NCBI GenBank assembly: GCA_049522565.1 | Contig: JBEKNT010000382.1 | Span: forward strand, 1-12,216 | Source: JASHVB01 sp049522565 | Lineage (GTDB): Bacteria > Pseudomonadota > Alphaproteobacteria > Acetobacterales > Acetobacteraceae | DNA length: 12,216 bases | Reading direction: 5' to 3' | In this document: positions 1 through 7,014 of the stretch, piece by piece | Layout of the letters: each line of letters opens with the position of its first letter | Position numbering within the stretch: the first letter of the stretch is position 1 | Position numbers and translations under genes: made by a program | Notes under the pieces: model-generated | The model's database searches: none | The model's input: only the letters and a program-made list of their open reading frames with translations | What the model was told of the DNA's origin: nothing

Positions 1-46
1 CCCGGGGGCCCGCCATGACGCCGGACGCCGACCGGTGAGCCAGCCT

Positions 47-388
47 TTACGCCGTCTGGTAGGACACTGAAGGCTGGGCGACGAATCCGGTCAGGCTGGA
101 ACTGCTCTGAAAGTTGAGGCCGTCCAGGTGATCGGGTTCGCTGGCGAACGGTTCGGCCTTGCCGCCGTGCGTCTTGCTGTTGTTCTTGTAGTCCCATGGC
201 AATTGCCAACTGAGTGCGCCGGCTCCCGGCAGACAGGCCGCAACGTCTTGCAACGACATGGACGCACTGTTGCTTTGGTGGACCACGTTGCTCGCCCCGA
301 TATCGTTGGCGGAAAAGACCTGCACCATGCCGTCGCCGGTGTCGGCTGTCTCGTCAGCCTTCCGATGAGCAACCCATCGGGCGCGCAC
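47..388 (-). CDS. Small hypothetical protein downstream of hcp
   Basis: I do not recognise this protein. The frame is open further upstream (to a GTG at 424). I chose the GTG at 388 because a purine-rich GGGGGAG lies about 7 bases before it, giving 113 residues; an ATG at 328 (93 residues) is the other reasonable start. From residue ~21 on the codons look genuinely coding, with mostly G or C in third positions and a mixed polar composition (many Ser, Asn, Gln, Asp; a single Cys). No signal peptide, membrane segment or known motif is visible. It follows hcp on the same strand, but a strong terminator at 444-475 lies between them and there is little room for its own promoter, so expression may depend on read-through. 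A T6SS-linked cargo or accessory protein is conceivable from position alone; a chance ORF cannot be excluded. Confidence 0.4.
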   Translation of the reverse strand: MRARWVAHRKADETADTGDGMVQVFSANDIGASNVVHQSNSASMSLQDVAACLPGAGALSWQLPWDYKNNSKTHGGKAEPFASEPDHLDGLNFQSSSSLTGFVAQPSVSYQTA

Positions 389-443
389 CAACCGTCTCCC
401 CCCTCTCATGGCCAGCCATCGCACCGCCCAATCATGCCATACG

Positions 444-475
444 AAAAAAGCCGGAGGGGCGAACCCCTCCGGCTT
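444..475 (-). terminator. Intrinsic terminator after hcp
   Basis: Read on the minus strand, a 12-bp perfect stem (AAGCCGGAGGGG paired with CCCCTCCGGCTT) closes a TTCG tetraloop and runs into TTTTTT at 449-444. It begins about 27 bases past the hcp stop codon, so it should end the clpV-hcp transcript. Stem, stable UUCG loop and U-tract together are the classical Rho-independent pattern. Confidence 0.9.
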
Positions 476-502
476 GTTGTCCGAACCGAACCCTTGAGGG
501 GT

Positions 503-982
503 TCAGATCTTCTTCTGCTGTGTCAGGTCCCAGCCCACCACTTCCGGTGTGCCGGCGATCTTCGAGTCGCGGCCGATGTACTTCCAGGTCACCGCGGAGA
601 AGTTCAGCGACAGGCTCTCGCCCGGGGCATCGTCGGACCCGCCGGACGCGCTGTAGCCGCTCAAGCCCACCTCTTTCAAGGTGTACTCGAGATAGGTCTC
701 CACCTTGTCCTTGGTGGTGGTTGTCATCGAGATGGTGACATCCTTGCTGAAGTCACCGCCGACCGCATCCTGCCAGAGCTTCGGCGACGCCTTGTCCATC
801 CGCTTCGACACCACGACTTCGCTCACGGACGGCTCCGACCCTTCACGGGTGTCCGAGCTTCTGGAGGTCGAGTTGACCGACCGGCCGACGCCCCACTGGA
901 ACGAACCCAGCTCGATCCAGTCCTTGAATCCGTCGGTCGTGACGGATCCCTTGATGTCACCGAATTTCATATAGATGGCCAC
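503..982 (-). CDS. hcp: Hcp (TssD), T6SS inner tube protein
   Basis: Hcp forms hexameric rings that stack into the T6SS inner tube, expelled with the spike when the sheath contracts; it also serves as a secreted marker and effector carrier. The 159-residue product has the usual Hcp length. It opens with the typical MAIYMKFGDIKG stretch followed by the WIEL segment (residues 22-25). A Ser/Arg-rich loop lies at 34-52, then the SKRMDKASP.LW helix region (59-70) and a conserved C-terminal beta section with YLEYTLKEV (97-105) and FSAVTWKY (128-135). Translation starts at a GTG at 982: GGGAG lies 7 bases upstream, and the next ATG (970) would remove the conserved start. It is 36 bp downstream of clpV on the same strand, so probably co-transcribed, and is followed by a strong terminator. 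Confidence 0.96.
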   Translation of the reverse strand: MAIYMKFGDIKGSVTTDGFKDWIELGSFQWGVGRSVNSTSRSSDTREGSEPSVSEVVVSKRMDKASPKLWQDAVGGDFSKDVTISMTTTTKDKVETYLEYTLKEVGLSGYSASGGSDDAPGESLSLNFSAVTWKYIGRDSKIAGTPEVVGWDLTQQKKI

Positions 983-1018
983 GCTGACGCTCCCTTTGCT
1001 GTCATACCAAACACAAAC

Positions 1019-3661
1019 TCAGCCGACATGGTATTGAAACGACCCAGCCGTGTCCACGCCCACGGTAATGGCATCGATTGTTCCGCCCTCGGCAAGGCGG
1101 GACAATACCTCTCCAGACAACTCCGGAAGCAACGTCCGCGAGAGGATCTTCTCGACATTGCGTGCTCCCGATGACGTCTCTGTACACCGGTCTGCGATGG
1201 TCTGCACCACCGAATCATCCCAGGCAAATTTCGCCCCATATGCCTCTTGCACGCGCCGCCGGATCCGGTTGAGCTGCAACCCGACGATCTTCTTGATCAC
1301 GTCCGGCGACAGCGGGAAATACGGCACCAGCGTCACGCGGCCCAGGAAGGCCGGCTTGAACACCTTCATCAGCTCCGGCATCAGCGCTTCGGCCAGCCCG
1401 GCCGAGTCCGGTGCCGTCTCCGGATCGGCAAACAACTGCGTGATCAGATCGGTGCCCGCATTCGATGTCATGATGATGACAGTGTTCTTGAAGTCGATGT
1501 CGCGGCCTTCGCCGTCCTTCATGTTCCCCTTGTCGAACACCTGGAAGAAGATGTCCTGCACGCCCGGATGCGCCTTCTCCATCTCGTCGAGCAGGATGAC
1601 CGAATAGGGCCGGCGCCGTACCGCTTCTGTCAGCACGCCGCCCTCGCCGTAACCGACATAGCCCGGCGGGCTGCCCATCAGCAAGCTGACCTTATGTTCT
1701 TCCTTGAACTCCGACATGTTGATGGTCGTCACGTTCTGCTCACCGCCATACAACAGGTCGGCCAGCGTGAGCGCGGTTTCCGTCTTGCCGGTGCCCGACG
1801 TGCCGACCATCAGGAACACGCCGATCGGCTTGCGCGGATCGGTCAACCCGGCCCGGCTGGTGCGGATCGCCTCCGCCACCGCCTCCAGCGCATGCGACTG
1901 GCCGACGATCCGCTCCTCCATCATGTTCTTCAGGTTCAGCACGGTACGGATTTCGTTGGACTGCATGCGGCCGGTGGGGATCCCGGTCCAGCCCGCCACC
2001 ACCTCGCCCACCGCCTGGCCGTCCACCACCGGGTGGATCAGCGGCTCCTCACCCTGGAGCGCGTGCAGCTTGCCGGTGGTCTCCTGCAACGTGGTGCGCA
2101 GCGCGTCCTTGTCGAGCGTGCACTCGCCGCTCTCGATCTGTCCCCTGATCTCCTGCATCTCCGCGACCAACGCCTTCTCCTGCTCGAAGCGCGCCTCCAG
2201 CGCCTCCAGCTCGGCGGCCTTTTCGGCGCGCTCGGTGAGCAGGTTCTCCCGCCGTGTGGCGTGGTTCTCGCCGCCGGCGATCTCGCGATCGACGATGCCG
2301 AGTTCGGTGTCGATCAGGGCGATGCGGCGCGTCCGGTCCTCGATCGGCGCCGGCACCGCCGCCTGGCTCATCGCCACGCGGGCGCAGGCGGTGTCGATCA
2401 GGCTCACCGCCTTGTCCGGCAACTGGCGCGACGGGATGTAGCGCGCCGACAGCCGCACCGCCTCACTGACCGCCTGGTCCATGATGCGGACGTGGTGGTG
2501 CTTCTCCAGCGTTCCGACCAGGCCGCGGATCATCGCGGTGGCCACCGGCTCGGTCGGTTCCTCGACCTTCACCACCTGGAAACGGCGGGTCAGCGCCGCG
2601 TCCTTCTCGAAGTACTTCTTATATTCTGCCCAGGTGGTCGCGGCGATGGTGCGCAGCTCGCCGCGCGCCAGCGCCGGCTTCAGCAGGTTGGCGGCGTCGC
2701 CCTGGCCCTGCGAGCCACCCGCGCCGATCAACTGGTGCGCCTCGTCGATGAACACGATGATCGGCTTGGGCGACGCCTTCACCTCGTCGATCACGCCGCG
2801 CAAACGATTTTCGAACTCGCCCTTCACCCCGGCGCCGGCCTGCAACAGGCCGAGGTCCAGCGTGCGCAGGGTGACACCCTGCAAGCCGGGCGGCACGTCG
2901 CCGGAGGCGAGCCGCATGGCGAACCCTTCCACGACGGCGGTCTTGCCGACGCCCGCCTCGCCGGTAAGGATCGGATTGTTCTGCCGCCGCCGCGTCAGGA
3001 TATCGATCATCTGGCGAATTTCGGAGTCACGGCCGAGAATCGGATCGATCTTGCCGGCCCGGGCCTGGGCGGTCAGGTCGGTGGTGAATTGCTCCAGCGC
3101 GCCACCGCCGCCGCGCGGCATCGGGGCGCCGCCCTCGCCCGGCGCGCCGCCTTCCGCCGCGGCCGCGGCACCCGCCTCCTGCGCCTCGGCACTGTTGGCG
3201 GTGATCGCCTCGAAATCGCGCTTCAGCAGGTCCGGGGCGATCTTCAGCAACTGGCTGGACGCGTCGCGCGCATGCCGCGCCAGCGTTTCGTCCGCCAGCA
3301 GCGCCCACAGCAGGTGGCCGGAGCGCACCTTGTAGGCGTTCTTCTCCAGCGAGGCGAACAGCCAGGCCTGCTTGACCAGCTCGACGATCTCCGGCGCCAG
3401 CGACGGCGCCCGGCCGTTGCCGGTCTTCATTTTCTCCAGCGACCGATTGAGGTCGATGGCGAAGCGCCCCGACTCAATCTCGTAATGCTTCAGGATGAAG
3501 CTGATGTCGCCGTCCGGCCGGTCCGCCAGGGTGACCAGCCAGTGTTCGATCTCGACATTATAATGGGTACGCGACAGCGTCAGCCCCGCGGCCGCTTCCA
3601 GGGCGCGCCGGCAGGTGTCGTTGAGGTGCCCAACGAGCTGTTTCAGGTCGATAGCGGCCAT
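1019..3661 (-). CDS. clpV: ClpV (TssH), T6SS sheath-recycling AAA+ ATPase
   Basis: ClpV is a cytoplasmic hexameric AAA+ unfoldase of the ClpB/Hsp100 type that pulls apart contracted TssB/TssC sheaths for reuse. The start is the ATG at 3661, with AGGA 6 bases upstream, giving 880 residues; a longer frame from 3706 has no ribosome site and an atypical N-terminus. In the 880-residue numbering: N-domain 1-150 (MAAIDLKQLVGHLND start), an Ala/Gly-rich linker ~156-188, first AAA+ module with Walker A GEAGVGKT (234-241), Walker B VFIDE (303-307) and TRRF (358-361), a coiled-coil middle region ~442-530, and second AAA+ module with Walker A GTSGTGKT (620-627) and Walker B LLDE (690-693) within a VILLDEMEKAH stretch. 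Both nucleotide sites look intact. It heads the leftward clpV-hcp unit, divergent from tssA. Annotation as ClpV rather than ClpB rests on the T6SS context and the N-domain. Confidence 0.97.
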   Translation of the reverse strand: MAAIDLKQLVGHLNDTCRRALEAAAGLTLSRTHYNVEIEHWLVTLADRPDGDISFILKHYEIESGRFAIDLNRSLEKMKTGNGRAPSLAPEIVELVKQAWLFASLEKNAYKVRSGHLLWALLADETLARHARDASSQLLKIAPDLLKRDFEAITANSAEAQEAGAAAAAEGGAPGEGGAPMPRGGGGALEQFTTDLTAQARAGKIDPILGRDSEIRQMIDILTRRRQNNPILTGEAGVGKTAVVEGFAMRLASGDVPPGLQGVTLRTLDLGLLQAGAGVKGEFENRLRGVIDEVKASPKPIIVFIDEAHQLIGAGGSQGQGDAANLLKPALARGELRTIAATTWAEYKKYFEKDAALTRRFQVVKVEEPTEPVATAMIRGLVGTLEKHHHVRIMDQAVSEAVRLSARYIPSRQLPDKAVSLIDTACARVAMSQAAVPAPIEDRTRRIALIDTELGIVDREIAGGENHATRRENLLTERAEKAAELEALEARFEQEKALVAEMQEIRGQIESGECTLDKDALRTTLQETTGKLHALQGEEPLIHPVVDGQAVGEVVAGWTGIPTGRMQSNEIRTVLNLKNMMEERIVGQSHALEAVAEAIRTSRAGLTDPRKPIGVFLMVGTSGTGKTETALTLADLLYGGEQNVTTINMSEFKEEHKVSLLMGSPPGYVGYGEGGVLTEAVRRRPYSVILLDEMEKAHPGVQDIFFQVFDKGNMKDGEGRDIDFKNTVIIMTSNAGTDLITQLFADPETAPDSAGLAEALMPELMKVFKPAFLGRVTLVPYFPLSPDVIKKIVGLQLNRIRRRVQEAYGAKFAWDDSVVQTIADRCTETSSGARNVEKILSRTLLPELSGEVLSRLAEGGTIDAITVGVDTAGSFQYHVG

Positions 3662-3774
3662 CGTATTTCCTGCCCGGTTGTCGATGTGGCGGAGCCGGGG
3701 GACCATCCCCCTTTCCGCGGATCAACTGTATGTGTTACGCGGAACCGTTGTCCAGCTTTCGAGAAGGTGCGCAA
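3662..3774. promoter_or_regulatory. Divergent clpV/tssA intergenic region
   Basis: This 113-bp spacer must hold the promoters for both the leftward clpV-hcp unit and rightward tssA. It contains a perfect inverted repeat, GGGGG-ACCAT-CCCCC (3697-3711), roughly 35 bp upstream of the clpV start and 63 bp upstream of tssA, which could be an operator or a hairpin. I see no clear sigma54 -24/-12 pair and no convincing sigma70 pair. The regulatory role is inferred from position. Confidence 0.45.
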
Positions 3775-4902
3775 GTGGCTTTGCCCGATGGTTTCGATCT
3801 TGAGGCGCTTTTGGCGCCAATCCCGGGCGACGCGCCGCAGGGCACGGACATCCGGGAGGACTTTTCGGCGCAGTCCCCGTACAACAAGCTGCGTGACGCC
3901 CGCTCGGAGGCGCGCGACGCGGAAAAGCTCCAGGACGCCGGCAGCGACGATGCGCGCGATCCGACGCCGCTGTGGCGCACCGTGCGCGACCTCGGAATGA
4001 AGACGCTGACGGAAACCACCAAGGACCTGGAGGTCGCCGCCTGGATGACCGAGGCCTACGTGCGCAGCCACGGGCTCGCCGGCCTGACCGGCTGTGCCAG
4101 GTTGATCGCCGGGTTGGCCGAGCAATACTGGGACGCCGTGTTTCCGCTGCCCGACGACTACGGCGTCGAGACGCGCGTCGCGCCGATCACCGGGCTGAAC
4201 GGCCGCGAGGGCAACGGCTCGCTGATCCAGCCGCTGCACAAGCTGCCGCTGTTCACGCGCGGCGACGGCACCACGATCGCCATGTATCAATACGACGGCT
4301 CGGCCCAGCTCGGCACGCTGGATGCCGAACGCCGCCAGGCGCGCATCGCGGCGGGCGCCGTCCCGTTCGACGAACTGGAAAAAGAAGCGCGCGGCCAGCC
4401 CCGCGTCTTCGCCAAGCTGCGCGAGGACGCGCGCGAGGCACTGGCCGCCTGGCAGGCCATGGCGGCGATCCTCGACGAGAAGGCCAGCGAGGATCCGCCG
4501 TCCACCAGCACCGTGCGCGACATGATCACGCATGTCGTCGAGATCGCCAACCGCTACGCGCCGCCGGAGGTTGAGGCGGCCGCGGCGGGCGAAGCCGAAG
4601 GCGGCGTCTCCCCGGATGGGACGCCGGGCGTGGCGATGGGCGGCGGGTTGGTCGGCGGGATTGCGGTCCCGGCCGGGCAGGTCGTCTCGCGCGAGGACGC
4701 GCTGCGCGCCCTGGAGAACCTCGCCACATTCTTCCGCAAGACCGAGCCGGTCTCTCCCCTCGCATACACCTTGGAGGAGGCAGTGCGCCGCAGCCGGATG
4801 ACCTGGCCGGAGCTGCTGGAAGAGATCGTCGCTGATCGGGACAGCAGGAATGCGATCCTCACCACTTTGGGCATCCGCCCGCCGCCGCCGCCGGAGGAGT
4901 AG
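3775..4902 (+). CDS. tssA: TssA (ImpA), T6SS baseplate/sheath assembly protein
   Basis: TssA proteins act at the baseplate and the growing tail end, helping tube and sheath assembly. The GTG at 3775 is chosen over the ATG at 3730: GAAGG lies 7 bases before it, no ribosome site precedes 3730, and it yields the usual short N-terminus followed by FDLEALLAPIPGDAPQGTD (residues 7-25), the hallmark opening of the ImpA N-terminal domain (roughly 5-130). A Gly/Ala-rich linker follows at ~262-300. The C-terminal part carries ALRALENLATFFRKTEPVSP (309-328) and AYTLEEAVRRSRMTWPELL (330-348), a pattern of the TssA1 type. It ends in a poly-proline tail (RPPPPPEE). At 375 residues it fits the shorter TssA class. 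It is the first gene of the rightward unit. Confidence 0.93.
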   Translation: MALPDGFDLEALLAPIPGDAPQGTDIREDFSAQSPYNKLRDARSEARDAEKLQDAGSDDARDPTPLWRTVRDLGMKTLTETTKDLEVAAWMTEAYVRSHGLAGLTGCARLIAGLAEQYWDAVFPLPDDYGVETRVAPITGLNGREGNGSLIQPLHKLPLFTRGDGTTIAMYQYDGSAQLGTLDAERRQARIAAGAVPFDELEKEARGQPRVFAKLREDAREALAAWQAMAAILDEKASEDPPSTSTVRDMITHVVEIANRYAPPEVEAAAAGEAEGGVSPDGTPGVAMGGGLVGGIAVPAGQVVSREDALRALENLATFFRKTEPVSPLAYTLEEAVRRSRMTWPELLEEIVADRDSRNAILTTLGIRPPPPPEE

Positions 4903-4994
4903 CGCGGCGCGGTCCGGATTGCCGTTTCGCTGCCCGCTGTAACGGAAAATCGTGGCGCCGGGGTGTGAACCATGTCATATCCTGTGCCAGGTTG

Positions 4995-5024
4995 TTGACC
5001 CTATTCGTCCCGGCCGACTAATAT
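4995..5024 (+). promoter_or_regulatory. Candidate sigma70-type promoter upstream of tssBC
   Basis: TTGACC (4995-5000) and TAATAT (5019-5024) are separated by 18 bases, in an AT-richer patch of an otherwise GC-rich spacer. Initiation near 5031 would leave a leader of about 75 bases before the tssBC ATG. The 204-bp gap after tssA (4903-5106) has no ORF and no clear terminator, so tssBC could be read both from here and from upstream. A 9-base repeat CCGGCCGAC occurs at 5010-5018 (inside the spacer) and at 5075-5083. Prediction by sequence only. Confidence 0.5.
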
Positions 5025-5106
5025 TCGGCTGCGTGCGGCGAAACCGCCAACGGCTCAGGCAGGCAATGTCGGCACCGGCCGACCACAGCGATGGGGAAGC
5101 GAGCAC

Positions 5107-6984
5107 ATGAGTGCAAGCATACATGACAAGCTCAACCGCGTGCGCAAGCCGCGAGTCCACATCACCTACGAAGTCGAAACGGAAGGCGCGCAGATTGTGC
5201 GTGAGTTGCCGTTCGTTGTCGGGGTCATGGGCGACTTCTCCGGCGATCCCACCTCGCCGCTGCGGCCCATGGGCGATCGCAAGTTCATTCAGATCGACCG
5301 CGACAACTTCAACGACGTGATGGCCAGCATGAACCCTGGCCTGAAGCTGAAGGTCGACAACAAGCTGTCGGAAGCGGGCGGCCAAATGGGCGTTGACCTG
5401 AAGTTCAACTCGCTCGACGACTTCGAGCCGGCGCGGGTCGCCCAGCAGGTGCCGGCGCTACGCGCCCTGATGGAGACGCGGGCCAAGCTGCGCGACCTGA
5501 TGAGCAAGGTCGACCGGTCCGAGGAACTCGAGGGCCTGCTGGAGCAGGTGCTCAAGAACGAAAACGGCGCGACCAAGCAAACCGCGCCCGACCAGACGAC
5601 GGAGCTGATGAAGAACCTGGTCGAGCAGGCGATGGCCGGCACGGTCACGTTCGACAAGAACCTCCAGCGCACGTTCGAGCGCGCGATCGCCGCGATCGAC
5701 CACAAGCTGTCCACCCAGCTCAACGAGATCATGCACGATCCGAAGTTCACCAAGCTGGAAGGAACCTGGCGCGGGCTGAACTATCTCGTCATGAACAGCG
5801 AGACCGGGACCAGCCTGAAGATCCGCGTGCTGAACGCCTCCAAGCGCGACCTGACACGTGACCTGCAGCGCGCGGTCGAGTTCGACCAGAGCCAGTTGTT
5901 CAAGAAGATCTACGAGAACGAGTTCGGCACCCCGGGCGGTGAGCCCTACGGCGCGCTGATCGGCGACTACGAGTGGACGCAGCATCCGGACGACGTGGAG
6001 ACGCTGCGGCTGATCTCCAACGTGGCGGCGGGCGCCTTCGCGCCGTTCATCTCCGCCGCCGGCCCCGGCCTGTTCGGCTTCGACTCCTGGACCGAGCTGG
6101 CCAAGCCGCGCGATCTCGCGAAGATCTTCGAGACCTCGGACTACACCAAGTGGCGCAGCTTCCGCGACAGCGAGGATGCCCGCTTCGTCAGCCTGGTCAT
6201 GCCGCGGACCCTGGCGCGCCTGCCCTATGGCGCCGCGACCAAGGCGATCGACGAATTCGGCTACGAGGAAGCGCCGTACGATGAGGTGACCGGCGCCGCC
6301 AAGGCGATGGACCACGACCACTACTGCTGGATGAACGCCGCCTACGCGATGGGCACCAAGCTCACCGACGCGTTCGCCAAGTACGGCTTCTGCACCGCGA
6401 TCCGCGGCGCCGAGGGCGGCGGCAAGGTCGAGGGCCTGCCGACCCACGTGTTCACCTCCGACGACGGCGACATGGACGCCAAGTGCCCGACCGAGCTGGC
6501 GATCACCGACCGGCGCGAGTTCGAACTGTCCAATCTCGGCTTCCTGCCGCTCTGCCACTACAAGAATACCGACTACTCGGTGTTCTTCGGCGCCCAGACG
6601 GTGCAGAAGCCGAAGAAGTACGACCGGCCGGAAGCCACCGCCAACGCCGCGATCTCGGCCCGCCTGCCCTACATCATGGCGTCCAGCCGGTTCGCCCACT
6701 ACCTGAAGGTGATGGCACGCGACAAGATCGGCAGCTTCATGGAGGCCAGCGACGTCGAGCGCTGGCTGAACCGCTGGATCACCAACTACGTCAACGGCAA
6801 CGAGAACGCCGGCCAGGAGATGAAGGCCCGCTATCCGCTGCGCGAGGCGAAGGTGGAGGTGCGGGAAATCCCCGGCCGTCCGGGTTCCTACAACGCCGTC
6901 GCCTACCTGCGGCCGTGGCTGCAAATGGAAGAGCTCACCACGAGCCTTCGCATGGTCGCCCGCATTCCGGCCAATACGGGCTAA
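5107..6984 (+). CDS. tssBC: Fused TssB-TssC contractile sheath protein
   Basis: TssB and TssC normally form a heterodimer that polymerises into the contractile sheath around the Hcp tube. Here both lie in one uninterrupted 625-residue frame. Residues 1-152 are a nearly complete TssB: RVHITYEVE (16-24), LPFVVGVMGDFSG (34-46), IQIDRDNFNDVM (61-72), LKFNSLDDFEPARVAQQVPA (98-117) and a helical tail with KVDRSEELEGLLEQVL. A short polar linker (~151-164) leads straight into TssC from ~165: LEGTWRGLNYLV (217-228), EFDQSQLFKKIYENEFGTP (258-276), GGEPYGALIGDYEW (277-290), FAPFISAA (311-318), RFAHYLKVMARDKIGSF (528-544). The first N-terminal helix normally found in TssC appears missing. The ATG at 5107 is preceded by GGGGAAGCGAG. 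It is followed after 30 bp by a second TssC-like gene. Separate TssB and TssC would total about 660 residues, so the fusion is slightly trimmed. Confidence 0.93.
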   Translation: MSASIHDKLNRVRKPRVHITYEVETEGAQIVRELPFVVGVMGDFSGDPTSPLRPMGDRKFIQIDRDNFNDVMASMNPGLKLKVDNKLSEAGGQMGVDLKFNSLDDFEPARVAQQVPALRALMETRAKLRDLMSKVDRSEELEGLLEQVLKNENGATKQTAPDQTTELMKNLVEQAMAGTVTFDKNLQRTFERAIAAIDHKLSTQLNEIMHDPKFTKLEGTWRGLNYLVMNSETGTSLKIRVLNASKRDLTRDLQRAVEFDQSQLFKKIYENEFGTPGGEPYGALIGDYEWTQHPDDVETLRLISNVAAGAFAPFISAAGPGLFGFDSWTELAKPRDLAKIFETSDYTKWRSFRDSEDARFVSLVMPRTLARLPYGAATKAIDEFGYEEAPYDEVTGAAKAMDHDHYCWMNAAYAMGTKLTDAFAKYGFCTAIRGAEGGGKVEGLPTHVFTSDDGDMDAKCPTELAITDRREFELSNLGFLPLCHYKNTDYSVFFGAQTVQKPKKYDRPEATANAAISARLPYIMASSRFAHYLKVMARDKIGSFMEASDVERWLNRWITNYVNGNENAGQEMKARYPLREAKVEVREIPGRPGSYNAVAYLRPWLQMEELTTSLRMVARIPANTG

Positions 6985-7014
6985 CCGCGAGGTCCGCCTG
7001 ACGCGGGCAGCGTC

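Noticed and set aside
128..1174. A 348-codon plus-strand frame across hcp and the clpV 3' end
   Set aside because: It is antisense to the clear hcp gene and its terminator and shows no domain.
3662..3706. Upstream start for clpV adding 15 residues
   Set aside because: The added residues are not ClpV-like, whereas the ATG at 3661 has AGGA at good spacing and a typical N-terminus.
3730..3774. Upstream ATG start for tssA
   Set aside because: It has no ribosome binding sequence and adds 15 residues absent from the usual TssA N-terminus; the GTG at 3775 has a good site.
1247..4000. A 917-codon open frame on the plus strand opposite clpV
   Set aside because: It mirrors the clpV codons on the other strand; its product is an Arg/His/Leu-rich low-quality sequence without motifs, while the minus strand has intact ClpV with both Walker pairs. 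Long antisense frames are expected at this GC content.
5458..6924. A 488-codon minus-strand frame opposite tssBC
   Set aside because: Composition is Gly/Arg/Val/His-rich antisense shadow; the plus strand carries conserved TssB and TssC blocks throughout.
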